10,110 nucleotides of DNA from Sulfurovum sp. (GCA_026983895.1 JALSTF010000174.1:1-10110), one strand, 5' to 3'. Positions 1 to 7,351 are shown, counted from the first letter of the stretch. Numbers and translations: made by a program. Notes: generated by a model not told the origin, from the letters alone.

Positions 1-214
1 GAGAGAGTCTGTGCCAAAAGCGGGCTGTTGAAAGAAAGGAAAAGTGTGATCAAAATAAAAAAACGCAAAATTGCTCCATTATATTCAAACTGTATAACAA
101 AAAAGTATTATAGTATAAAAAGTGTTAACGAAGATAGAGTAAAAAATATTTAAAAAAAAGTTGCCAAAACTTCACTTCAGCTTTACATTAATTCATACTT
201 GATAAAATAAATTT
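1..214. other. AT-rich non-coding leader upstream of the bat operon
   Basis: I see no convincing gene here. About the first 40 bases are richer in G and C and may be the 3' end of something outside the window: one plus-strand frame reads RESVPKAGC and stops at 29-31, and another stays open to a TAA at 151-153 but becomes a Lys/Ile/Asn-rich string as expected from AT-rich DNA. From about 40 to 214 the sequence is strongly AT-rich with several TATAAT-like boxes (for example 93-98, 106-111 and 114-119), as expected for a promoter region. No strong terminator hairpin was found. Confidence 0.5.
161..189 (+). promoter_or_regulatory. Probable sigma70 promoter of the bat operon
   Basis: TTGCCA at 161-166 (5 of 6 matches to TTGACA) lies 17 bases before TACATT at 184-189 (4 of 6 matches to TATAAT). 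This would start transcription near 196 and give a leader of only about 19 bases before the ATG at 215. Alternatives upstream, such as TTGCTC at 71-76 with TATAAC at 93-98, cannot be excluded. The assignment is by pattern only. Confidence 0.45.
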
Positions 215-1138
215 ATGCATTTCACATTTGGCGCGCCCTATTTTCTATTATTGCTGTTATTGGTCCCCTGCTTTTTCTGGTGCAGAGAGTACAACAGACG
301 GTATTATTTCCCCAAGCTTGACTGGGCAGGCAGGGAAAGTCCGTTTTTAAGCGGGGAACCGTGGTTGAAAGTACTTATCTTTAGCCTGATGGTTGCAGCG
401 CTTGCAAAACCTTTTGTCTATGATGCGGTCGGGGAACAGCATAAAAAAGGACGTGATCTTGTCCTTGCGATCGATGCCAGCGGATCGATGGGACAGAGCG
501 GATTTGATGAAAAAGACCGATTTAAGGACAAATACGAGACCACGCTCGGCCTCTCCTCCGATTTCATCAAACATCGTTTTGACGACAATATGGGCGTAGT
601 GATATTCGGTACTTTCGCCTATACTGCCTCCCCGCTCACTTATGATCTTGATGCACTCGAAAGTATGCTCAATATGACCACAGTAGGGATCGCAGGGGAG
701 AGCACAGCCATTGGTGACGCGCTGATGCAGGCCATGCGTACGCTCTCTTTCGGGAAGGCGAAGAGCAAAGCGATCATCCTGCTCACCGACGGACACCACA
801 ATGCAGGACGCACTTCTCCCAAGACAGCCGTAGCCAAAGCCAAAAAAAAGGGAATACGCATCTATACCATAGGGATAGGCAAACGTTCCGACTATGATGC
901 GGCACTGCTGGAGACCATTGCAAAAGAGAGCGGAGGGAAGAGTTATGCCGCGGCCTCTGCGGCACAGCTCAAGAAAGTCTACAAAGAGATCGATGCGCTT
1001 GAACCCAGCCCGGTACGGGGAGAGAACTACCTCAACCAGAAACTGCTGATCCTCTTTCCGCTTGGCGGGGCATTCCTATTGCTGCTCGGATGGGTACTCT
1101 ACCCCAAACGCAAATGGATAGGCGGAGGTGCAAGGTGA
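215..1138 (+). CDS. batA: BatA-type von Willebrand factor A domain inner-membrane protein
   Basis: This 307-residue protein has the standard BatA layout. Two hydrophobic segments near the N-terminus (about residues 9-22 and 51-68) are followed by a vWA domain (about 81-262) and a C-terminal membrane segment (about 276-296) with a short basic tail. The metal-ion-dependent adhesion site (MIDAS) is complete: Asp87-x-Ser89-x-Ser91, Thr164 in GESTAIGDAL, and the TDG motif at 191-193. In this family the vWA domain binds a divalent metal and protein partners. The protein is known from Bacteroides aerotolerance operons and from MoxR/vWA clusters, but its client here is unknown. It opens a five-gene operon and its TGA overlaps the GTG of the next gene. 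The ATG at 215 is forced by an in-frame TAA at 203-205, yet no Shine-Dalgarno sequence precedes it. The family call is firm; the exact function is not. Confidence 0.9.
   Translation: MHFTFGAPYFLLLLLLVPCFFWCREYNRRYYFPKLDWAGRESPFLSGEPWLKVLIFSLMVAALAKPFVYDAVGEQHKKGRDLVLAIDASGSMGQSGFDEKDRFKDKYETTLGLSSDFIKHRFDDNMGVVIFGTFAYTASPLTYDLDALESMLNMTTVGIAGESTAIGDALMQAMRTLSFGKAKSKAIILLTDGHHNAGRTSPKTAVAKAKKKGIRIYTIGIGKRSDYDAALLETIAKESGGKSYAAASAAQLKKVYKEIDALEPSPVRGENYLNQKLLILFPLGGAFLLLLGWVLYPKRKWIGGGAR
1124..1128 (+). promoter_or_regulatory. Ribosome binding site that fixes a GTG start for batB
   Basis: GGAGG sits inside the last codons of batA, six bases before a GTG at 1135. It selects the GTG over the in-frame ATG at 1090, which has no such site and would add 15 residues (including MDRRRCK) before the hydrophobic N-terminus. 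Confidence 0.8.
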
Positions 1139-2676
1139 GCATACTGTACCCCGGCTTTCTCTGGCTTCTGGTCCCGCTCTGCATTCTCTTCTTCTATAGA
1201 GAAAAGAAGGCTGTCGAAACGGTACACTTGATCGTGCTTGCCTGTATTGTACTTGCCCTGAGCCGTCCAATCCTGATGCAGGGGGTACAGGAGAGTCCTG
1301 TGAAAGCGCGGGAGTACATCATCGCGCTGGATGTCTCCTACTCCATGAGAGCAAAAGACTTGCCCCCGGACAGATATACCTTTGCAAAGCAGACCATATC
1401 CGCCCTTTTGGACCTGAATCCGGCAGACAATATCATGCTGATAGCATTCACCACCAATCCCCTTCTGCTCTCCCCTCCCACCACTGACCACAGGCTGATC
1501 AACGTAGCGCTCAAGAGTCTCAATCCGGAATATATCCTGACCAAAGGAACCTCTATAAAGAAGCTTCTGAAAAAGATCGCCGATATCAAACAACGAGAGA
1601 AGTATCTTGTCCTTATGACTGACGGTGGAGAAGAAAAAGAGGCAGAAACACTGAAACGACTTACAGAGAAAGGGCATATCCATCCGATCATTCTGGCACT
1701 GGGCACCAAACAGGGAGCGACCGTGGAGAAAGCAGACGGCACACTGCTGAAAGACAAGGAGGGACATCTTGTCGTTTCACGGATCAATCCTCTGCTCTCT
1801 TCGTTCGCGTCGGAGACGGGAGGGGTCTACCTTGTCCCGTCCTCATCTCCCGAAGCCACAGCACAGGCACTGCATAAAGCCCTCCGGTCACAGACAGAGC
1901 ATACGCAGGAGGTCACCAAGAAACAGCACCGCCATACAGAGCTCTATCCGCTGCCGCTTCTCGTGGCTCTTCTGCTCTTTCTTGCCGTACATACGCGTGC
2001 TGCGAAGTATCTGCTGGCCATTCTGGCACTGATGGGTATCCAGGCGGAAGCATCCATACTCGACGGCTACCGGCTGCACCAGGCCTATAGTGCCTATGAA
2101 GCGCACGATCTTAACCGTTCCGAGCACTATCTCAACATGCTCTCCGCCCCCTCGCTTCAGAGCCGTTTCGCACAGGCAAGCCTTTATTACAGGCAGGGGG
2201 AATATGACAAGGCACTGCGTTATTATCTTAGTATCCAAAGCACTTCCGAGCAAGTGAAACAGTCGCTCTATTATAATATCGGTAACTGTTATGCCCGCAA
2301 AGGGGCGTATGGGAAAGCCAAAATATATTATACTAAGGCATTGCAGCTGGGTGAAGATGCAGATGCACAGGCCAATCTTGCACTTGTTGCCCTGCTGGAA
2401 GACAAAAAGAATGCCAAGCTTGGACTTGCCCATCCCAAATCTCAGGGCGGTGATGTATCCAAAAGCGCCAAACAGGAAGAGGACAACAAGAAGAAAAGCC
2501 GGAACGAAGAGCAGCAAAGTTCCGGAGGCGGCAGCGGCGGAGAGAACAGCAAAAGCAAAAAAGAGCAGGCAAAGCATACCCTGGTCCTTGACCCGAAGGC
2601 AAAAAAGCAGCCTCTAAGCTCAAAAGTCTACGATCTTATCAACAAAGGATATATTCATGAACAGAAACCCTGGTAG
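1135..2676 (+). CDS. batB: BatB/BatC-type fusion: vWA domain plus TPR repeats
   Basis: This protein of 513 residues joins what are separate BatB and BatC proteins in some bacteria. Membrane segments lie at about residues 5-21 and 30-44. A vWA domain (about 60-255) has an intact MIDAS: Asp66-x-Ser68-x-Ser70, Thr139, and TDG at 162-164. Two further hydrophobic stretches (about 270-286 and 291-303) come next. A TPR region (about 340-415, with patterns such as YYNIGNCYARKGAYGKAKIYY) follows, then a Lys/Glu/Ser/Gly-rich low-complexity tail (about 435-490) and a C-terminus ending KPW. The vWA part should face the periplasm like BatA and the TPR part should bind partners; this topology is inferred. 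The GTG start forms a GTGA overlap with the batA stop and has a strong ribosome binding site. Its end overlaps batD by 20 bases. Confidence 0.88.
   Translation: MSILYPGFLWLLVPLCILFFYREKKAVETVHLIVLACIVLALSRPILMQGVQESPVKAREYIIALDVSYSMRAKDLPPDRYTFAKQTISALLDLNPADNIMLIAFTTNPLLLSPPTTDHRLINVALKSLNPEYILTKGTSIKKLLKKIADIKQREKYLVLMTDGGEEKEAETLKRLTEKGHIHPIILALGTKQGATVEKADGTLLKDKEGHLVVSRINPLLSSFASETGGVYLVPSSSPEATAQALHKALRSQTEHTQEVTKKQHRHTELYPLPLLVALLLFLAVHTRAAKYLLAILALMGIQAEASILDGYRLHQAYSAYEAHDLNRSEHYLNMLSAPSLQSRFAQASLYYRQGEYDKALRYYLSIQSTSEQVKQSLYYNIGNCYARKGAYGKAKIYYTKALQLGEDADAQANLALVALLEDKKNAKLGLAHPKSQGGDVSKSAKQEEDNKKKSRNEEQQSSGGGSGGENSKSKKEQAKHTLVLDPKAKKQPLSSKVYDLINKGYIHEQKPW
2437..2604 (+). other. Low-complexity Lys/Glu/Ser/Gly-rich tail segment of BatB/C
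   Basis: About residues 435-490 of the fusion protein are dominated by Lys, Glu, Gln, Ser and Gly, including a SSGGGSGGENSKSKKE stretch. It is probably a disordered linker between the TPR repeats and the conserved C-terminus ending KPW. Similar charged tails follow the TPR part in many vWA-TPR proteins. No nucleotide-level tandem repeat was seen. Confidence 0.6.
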
Positions 2677-3805
2677 AAACGTGCTGTTGTTTGTATGCCT
2701 GTTCTGTTTACTGGGCATACTGCATGCAGAGGATCTTCAGTTCAAAGCGACCCTTGACCATACTGACCCCTATCTCAAGGCACCGGTCATCCTCTCTGTG
2801 GACATCAACCAGACCAACCCCGATATCGTCCTTCTTTTTCAATTTGATGTCGTCAAAAGCGATGCCTATCTCATCAAACAGATCGATGCCCTGCATGACG
2901 ATACGATGTACCATACCCATCATCATTATCTTTACAGGATCTACCCCCTGAAAACAGGGCCGGTCACTATTGACTTCAACCTTGTCAAGCGCATCACCGA
3001 TGAACGCAAGGTTGCCTATAGCGCCTCGGGCGACCGGGATGATTTTAAGAAACTTGAGACCAAAGATATCACACTGCATCCCAAACCGCTTACCATGCAC
3101 GTCAAGCCTTTGCCTGAGAATACAATGCTTGTGGGGGACTTCACTATCCATCGCACCCTTGGACGGACCAAAGCACAGGCTTATGAACCCATTCCCCTGA
3201 AGATCATTCTTCGGGGAAGAGGATACCCTCCCATTGTGGAGCGGATCCTGCCGAAGATAGAAGGTGTGACCGTCTTTTCCGAAAAACCCGATGTCAAACA
3301 AACTGTCAGCCGCGGAGGTATCCGCTATACGGTGACCTATACCCTCTCTCTTTCAGCCAAAAAGAGTTTCATTTTGCCTGCACTCTCCCTGCAGGCCTTC
3401 AACCCCTATAAGGCAAAAAGCTACACGCTGACACTGCCTGCCGAACATTTTACGATCACATCGCCAGATACCAAAAGTCTGGTCGACCGCACGGACAATC
3501 CGAAGCCTTTCCGAACGGATCTCTCTTGGCTCGGTTCGCTTTTGGGCTATCTTGCCGCCTTTTTCGCGGGATATCTCACTGCACTGGCATGGAAATGGAA
3601 ACGCAAGGTGACAAAAGGAACAGAAGAGCCCCTCAAAGAGAAGGTAGAAGCATGTAAAGATGACAAAGCCCTCTTCCAAGTCCTGATGGCAGCGGACGAC
3701 CGGCGTTTCAAGGGGGCGGTAGCTGCACTGGAGCGTACACTTTACAAAAAAGAAAAAAGCGATTTCAAGACGATTAAAAAAGAGATACTGGAGCAATTAC
3801 AATGA
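2657..3805 (+). CDS. batD: BatD-type protein, secreted and anchored by one C-terminal helix
   Basis: This protein of 382 residues has a signal peptide (hydrophobic core at about 9-22, likely cleavage after LHA at 24). A beta-rich periplasmic part follows (about 25-285), then one membrane helix (about 290-312), then a basic cytoplasmic tail (about 313-382). This matches the BatD ('oxygen tolerance') family in shape, although some BatD proteins are longer. An unusual His cluster, MYHTHHHY, is at residues 84-91. BatD is thought to act with the vWA proteins BatA and BatB on the periplasmic face of the membrane; its biochemical activity is not established. The ATG at 2657 has AAGGA at 2645-2649 and overlaps batB by 20 bases. 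The stop overlaps the moxR start as ATGA. The family call rests on topology and neighbours more than on motifs. Confidence 0.8.
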   Translation: MNRNPGRNVLLFVCLFCLLGILHAEDLQFKATLDHTDPYLKAPVILSVDINQTNPDIVLLFQFDVVKSDAYLIKQIDALHDDTMYHTHHHYLYRIYPLKTGPVTIDFNLVKRITDERKVAYSASGDRDDFKKLETKDITLHPKPLTMHVKPLPENTMLVGDFTIHRTLGRTKAQAYEPIPLKIILRGRGYPPIVERILPKIEGVTVFSEKPDVKQTVSRGGIRYTVTYTLSLSAKKSFILPALSLQAFNPYKAKSYTLTLPAEHFTITSPDTKSLVDRTDNPKPFRTDLSWLGSLLGYLAAFFAGYLTALAWKWKRKVTKGTEEPLKEKVEACKDDKALFQVLMAADDRRFKGAVAALERTLYKKEKSDFKTIKKEILEQLQ

Positions 3806-4749
3806 ATGAACAGATAGCACAACTCAAAACAGAACTTTCCAAGGCGGTCGTCGGACAGGAGAGCATGATAGAAGGTCTCCTTGTCGGCCTGCTCTGTGAC
3901 GGCCACATTCTTGTCGAAGGGGTGCCTGGACTGGCAAAGACCACAACGATCAATGCCCTTTCAAAGGCAATAGGCCTGGACTTCAAACGGATACAGTTCA
4001 CCCCTGACCTCCTGCCCTCCGATATCATCGGCGCACAGATCTATGATCCGAAGAACCACTCTTTCAGCATCAAAAAAGGTCCGCTTTTCACCAACCTGCT
4101 GCTTGCCGACGAGATCAACCGTGCCCCTGCCAAAGTACAGTCTGCACTGCTTGAAGTGATGCAGGAACGACAGGTGACCATCGCTGATGAGAGTTTCAAG
4201 TTGGACTCTCCTTTCCTTGTTATGGCCACACAGAATCCCATCGAGCAGGAGGGGGTTTATGCTCTGCCGGAAGCACAGCTTGACCGTTTCATGATGAAGA
4301 TAGTGGTACACCATAACTCGGAAGAAGAAGAGTTGGAGATCATGAGAAAAGGGGCAGGCAACGGTTTTGGGAAGGTGGAACAGGTTATCGATAAAGAAGC
4401 GATAGCTGCACTCCAGGAAGCAGTACAAAAGATCCACATGGATCCTCAGCTGGAGCACTATATCGTACAACTGATCACAGCAACGAGAGCACCTGAAAGG
4501 TTCAGTCTTGAATCCATCGCGGAAAATATCATGTACGGGGTCAGCCCCCGGGCATCCATCGACCTTTACAAAGCGGCCAAAGCCAAAGCTTTCCTGCGCG
4601 GAAACGACTTCGTTTCCCCGTCAGATATAGGCTACATGATACACAATGTGCTGCGCCACCGTATCGTTCTTTCCTATGAAGCAAGGGCCAAAGGGGTAAC
4701 GACCGATGAGATCATTTCCGCTATCGTAGAGACGCTGCCCATCCCATGA
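3802..4749 (+). CDS. moxR: MoxR-family AAA+ ATPase
   Basis: This protein of 315 residues is the normal length for MoxR. Walker A is GVPGLAKT at residues 40-47 and Walker B is LLLADE at 99-104, followed by the family-typical INRAPAKVQSALLEVMQE. Sensor 1 is in ATQNPIEQEG (Asn145), followed by the LPEAQLDRF segment (153-163), and sensor 2 is in GVSPRAS (Arg250). MoxR proteins are cytoplasmic ATP-driven chaperones that work with vWA-domain partners to mature or remodel client complexes. Here the obvious partners are the upstream Bat proteins and the downstream DUF58 protein. The start overlaps the batD stop as ATGA, with GGAG about eight bases upstream. All key residues are present. The client is unknown: proposals for relatives include metalloenzyme maturation and envelope stress tolerance. 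Confidence 0.95.
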   Translation: MNEQIAQLKTELSKAVVGQESMIEGLLVGLLCDGHILVEGVPGLAKTTTINALSKAIGLDFKRIQFTPDLLPSDIIGAQIYDPKNHSFSIKKGPLFTNLLLADEINRAPAKVQSALLEVMQERQVTIADESFKLDSPFLVMATQNPIEQEGVYALPEAQLDRFMMKIVVHHNSEEEELEIMRKGAGNGFGKVEQVIDKEAIAALQEAVQKIHMDPQLEHYIVQLITATRAPERFSLESIAENIMYGVSPRASIDLYKAAKAKAFLRGNDFVSPSDIGYMIHNVLRHRIVLSYEARAKGVTTDEIISAIVETLPIP

Positions 4750-5573
4750 ACACTTCTTTCAAGGCCCTGCAGCTCAAAGCACGCCATCAGGTCTATACGC
4801 TTTTAAGCGGGAACAGCCTTTCAAAGCTCTTTGGCGAGGGGTATGATTTTGCCGAGCTGAGGGAATATCAGATAGGTGATGATATCCGAAAGATCAACTG
4901 GACCATTACGGCAAAACTGGGGAAACCCTATATCAAAGAGCTGCATGCCAACCGTGAACTTTCCGTAGTCGTAGCTGCAATGATGGATGGTTCCCTCTAT
5001 TTCGGGGAAGACCATGCCAAGCAAAAGAAACTGGCCCAAACCGCTATGCTTCTTGCCTATGCTGCGCAGCATAACGGAGACCTTTTTACCGGGCTGGGGT
5101 ATACCCAAAAAAAGACGCTGCAGACCCCGCCTACCAAGCAGCTTTACGACATAGAGCGTTTTTGCGAATCTCTTTATACGCATGCACTGCTGGGTTCTTC
5201 CCTTCAGAGCAAAGTATCTTTGAAGGATCTTTTCACTCGCCTCCAAAGACCTTCCCTTCTTTTTCTGCTGGGCGATTTCCTTGAAGAGGTCGATCTTTCT
5301 CTCCTTGCACAAAAACATGAAGTGATCGTTCTGTTCATACGCCACAGAGAAGAAGAGAGGATGGAAAAACTGGGAGAAGTGACACTGGAAGATCCAAGAA
5401 GCCTGACCCGTTTCGATACCTACTTCGGAAGAAGAAGCATCCGCCGATACACTGCCAGGCGAGAGGAGAACGATGCCCTCCTTGCGGAGCATTTTGCACG
5501 TTATGGCATACGTTCACTCAAAATATTTACCGATGAAGAACCGCTGGGGAAACTCTTGACCCTCTTTCAGTAA
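4746..5573 (+). CDS. DUF58 family protein, MoxR partner
   Basis: This protein of 275 residues carries the DUF58 signature at about residues 31-66: EGYDFAELREYQIGDDIRKI, then NWTITAKLGKPYIKEL. DUF58 proteins are almost always encoded beside MoxR and have a vWA-like fold after this motif. At the MIDAS position the sequence reads Asp81-Gly-Ser83-Leu-Tyr85, so the third serine of DxSxS is a tyrosine and metal binding may be weak or lost. GDFLE at 176-180 matches the S/G-D-F-L segment usual in the family. No membrane segment is evident, so this copy should be cytoplasmic. The start overlaps the moxR stop as ATGA, making it the fifth and last gene of the operon. Its TAA lies nine bases from the end of the convergent chaA. 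The family assignment is firm; the role is inferred from context. Confidence 0.92.
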   Translation: MNTSFKALQLKARHQVYTLLSGNSLSKLFGEGYDFAELREYQIGDDIRKINWTITAKLGKPYIKELHANRELSVVVAAMMDGSLYFGEDHAKQKKLAQTAMLLAYAAQHNGDLFTGLGYTQKKTLQTPPTKQLYDIERFCESLYTHALLGSSLQSKVSLKDLFTRLQRPSLLFLLGDFLEEVDLSLLAQKHEVIVLFIRHREEERMEKLGEVTLEDPRSLTRFDTYFGRRSIRRYTARREENDALLAEHFARYGIRSLKIFTDEEPLGKLLTLFQ

Positions 5574-5582
5574 AGAGCACCC

Positions 5583-6677
5583 CTATACAAACAGCAGGAA
5601 AGAAAAGACCACAAAAAGGATGAAGTGAAGGAACCCTTCAAGCATATTGGTCTCCCCGTCGTTGAAGTTCACTATACTGACAAGCAGTGTCAGGGCGATC
5701 ATCATGGTCTGTACCGGTGTCAGGGAGAGATTGAGCTCCATATGCAGGCCGTAAGAAACAACGATCACAGCGGGGATGGTCAAAAGTACAGTGGCCAATG
5801 AAGCGCCCAGGGCAATATTGATCACTGTCTGCATCCGGTTGTCCATGGCTGCCCGCACTGCCGTAATGAGCTCTGGAGCAGCAGAGATCACCGCGACACC
5901 CACAGCCCCTATGGCCATAGGCAAGCCAAAAACATCCAGCGTATTGCCCATGAAAACAGACAGCATCTCCGACAGCATACCGATCATGACAATGGCAAGG
6001 ACAAGATTGAAGGTATGGTACCAGGCATTGATCCCGGAATGCTTCTTGGCATGCTCCTTCTCCTGATGCCCAGCCGCTGAGTCACTGTTTTTATATTCAA
6101 AGAAATATTTGTGTGATTTCAGCTGCACCCGGGTAAAGATCATGTAGAGAGCAATAAAGACTACGACATTGAACATCATAAATCTTTGATGATAGACCGG
6201 ATCGATGAATTCAGGCAGTACCATCGCGATACCTATCGCGGTCAGGAGCATGGAGAGGTACGAGTTTGAAGAATCCACATTATAGGGCTGCTCTCCATAT
6301 TTCAATCCTCCGATAATGGCGGCCAAACCCAACAGTCCGTTGATATCGAGCATGATTGCAGAATAGATGGTATCTCGCGCCAGTTCCGGATTGTGTGCAT
6401 GCATCATCATGATCACGATGATGACGATCTCTACGATCACGGCTGACATCGTCAAGATAAGCGTCCCGTAAGGCTCCCCAAATTTTTCAGCCAGCATTTC
6501 TGCATGGTGTGCCACTGACATTGCCGCATAGATGATCACAACAAAAAGGAGTCCGAGACCAAGCAGATTCCCCGCCGTTGTCTCTACTAGAGCATGCTCA
6601 AAATAGCCGATCCCGACAAAGGCAACAATAGCCAGGTACAGGCTATATTCTTTGGAAAACTGTTTGAGAAGCTGCAT
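5583..6677 (-). CDS. chaA: ChaA-type Ca2+(Na+)/H+ antiporter, CaCA superfamily
   Basis: This integral membrane protein of 364 residues is very close in length to E. coli ChaA (366). The first alpha repeat contains GEPYGTLILTMSAVIVEI (67-84), with the conserved acidic residues Glu68 and Glu83. The second contains SAAPELITAVRAAMDNR (265-281), with Glu269, then NIALGASLATVLLTIP. The C-terminal part FNDGETNMLEGFLHF matches the ChaA pattern I recall. About eleven hydrophobic segments are split by a charged, His-containing cytoplasmic loop (about 187-216). The family exports Ca2+, Na+ or K+ in exchange for protons, serving ion and pH balance. The ATG overlaps the TAA of the upstream HTH gene by one base (TAATG), so the two are probably translationally coupled. 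Its end faces the bat operon across nine bases. Ion preference cannot be read from sequence. Confidence 0.92.
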   Translation of the reverse strand: MQLLKQFSKEYSLYLAIVAFVGIGYFEHALVETTAGNLLGLGLLFVVIIYAAMSVAHHAEMLAEKFGEPYGTLILTMSAVIVEIVIIVIMMMHAHNPELARDTIYSAIMLDINGLLGLAAIIGGLKYGEQPYNVDSSNSYLSMLLTAIGIAMVLPEFIDPVYHQRFMMFNVVVFIALYMIFTRVQLKSHKYFFEYKNSDSAAGHQEKEHAKKHSGINAWYHTFNLVLAIVMIGMLSEMLSVFMGNTLDVFGLPMAIGAVGVAVISAAPELITAVRAAMDNRMQTVINIALGASLATVLLTIPAVIVVSYGLHMELNLSLTPVQTMMIALTLLVSIVNFNDGETNMLEGFLHFILFVVFSFLLFV

Positions 6678-7324
6678 TATTTTACAAGATCCTTATAGTC
6701 AGCCATTGTATTGATCCTGATCTTCCCTTTTTCCTTCAGCAGACGGGAATCCCCTTGCTTGTAAGCTTTTTTCAGCATTTTCGCGATCTTCTCCTGCTGT
6801 TTGCTCTTGGTAACACCCAGCTGCTTGAAAAACTTTTTGAGTCCGACCCAGCTCCCTTCCGCCATAGTATCCTCATGTACAGAATCTTCATGCTCCGTAT
6901 CGATATCGATGGCCTCTTCTTTCCCTTTATGTTCAAGCTGATGGATATAGAGGGTACGCATTTCATGGAATGCTTCTTTAAGCAGATCGACCTCTCCGCG
7001 CAGTGTTGTCGAAATTTCCCTGTTGCTCTCTTTGAGATCTCTGACCGTATCTTTAAGCACCGCTATCGTCTCATCCTTGGCTTCAAGCAGCGCTTTGTAG
7101 TCCCGAACATTTTGTGTGTCGCTCTTGACGGCTTTGGGTGCTGCTTTTTGTTTCGCAGGCGCAGTACTTTCTTTCGTTGCCTCCGCTTCTTTGTCAACAA
7201 CGATATAAAGTTTTCCGTCAACATTCCTGGCTGTCAATATGCCCCGTTTTATCTTTGCGTAAACCGCTTGTCTGGATATCCCAAGTTCCTTGGCATACTC
7301 GGCAGGCTTCATCAACTTTTCCAT
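6677..7324 (-). CDS. HTH and coiled-coil protein of unknown function, candidate regulator of chaA
   Basis: I do not recognise a named gene. The protein has 215 residues. Residues 4-45 read as a helix-turn-helix of the MerR/excisionase type (KPAEYAKELGISRQAVYAKI, then RRG-like KRGIL and a short beta wing). An Ala/Lys/Pro linker (46-70) follows, then a long amphipathic, probably coiled-coil helix (72-132), an acidic stretch (136-156) and a basic C-terminal domain (158-215, WVGLKKFF... to DLVK). The coiled-coil portion, with EAKDETI and LKEAFHEMRTLY, resembles the Campylobacterota family DUF3972 as I remember it, but the C-terminal domain seems extra. A dimeric DNA-binding protein is likely. The start at 7324 has AGGGA five bases upstream; the next ATG (residue 5) is less well placed. 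It is followed by chaA with a one-base overlap. A perfect inverted repeat lies in its own promoter. Confidence 0.75.
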   Translation of the reverse strand: MEKLMKPAEYAKELGISRQAVYAKIKRGILTARNVDGKLYIVVDKEAEATKESTAPAKQKAAPKAVKSDTQNVRDYKALLEAKDETIAVLKDTVRDLKESNREISTTLRGEVDLLKEAFHEMRTLYIHQLEHKGKEEAIDIDTEHEDSVHEDTMAEGSWVGLKKFFKQLGVTKSKQQEKIAKMLKKAYKQGDSRLLKEKGKIRINTMADYKDLVK

Positions 7325-7335
7325 ACACTTCCCTG

Positions 7336-7351
7336 TTTACAGTTTTGTAAA
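7336..7351. promoter_or_regulatory. Candidate operator: perfect inverted repeat TTTACA-N4-TGTAAA
   Basis: The 16-base palindrome TTTACAGTTTTGTAAA has six-base arms and a four-base spacer, so half-site centres are 10 bp apart, one helical turn. It lies between the -10 box (7351-7356) and the ribosome binding site of the HTH gene, covering the predicted transcription start. A dimeric HTH protein bound there would block its own promoter. The position and symmetry are seen directly; the binding is inferred. Confidence 0.45.

Noticed and set aside
1..153. Plus-strand frame open from the edge to TAA at 151 as the tail of an upstream gene
   Set aside because: Past the first dozen codons it is Lys/Ile/Asn-rich and follows the AT-rich base composition of a promoter region; no family pattern is visible.
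1090..1134. ATG at 1090 as the start of batB
   Set aside because: It would overlap batA by 49 bases, put a charged MDRRRCK stretch before the membrane segment, and ignore the strong GGAGG placed six bases before GTG 1135.
1888..2577. A 229-codon minus-strand open frame opposite batB/C
   Set aside because: It is antisense to a well-supported vWA-TPR gene. Its Leu/Phe/Ala-rich start is the complement of the Lys/Glu/Ser low-complexity tail.
5562..5577. Hairpin CTCTTT-CAGT-AAAGAG as a bidirectional terminator
   Set aside because: The stem is only six base pairs, mostly A/T, and neither strand has a T-run after it.
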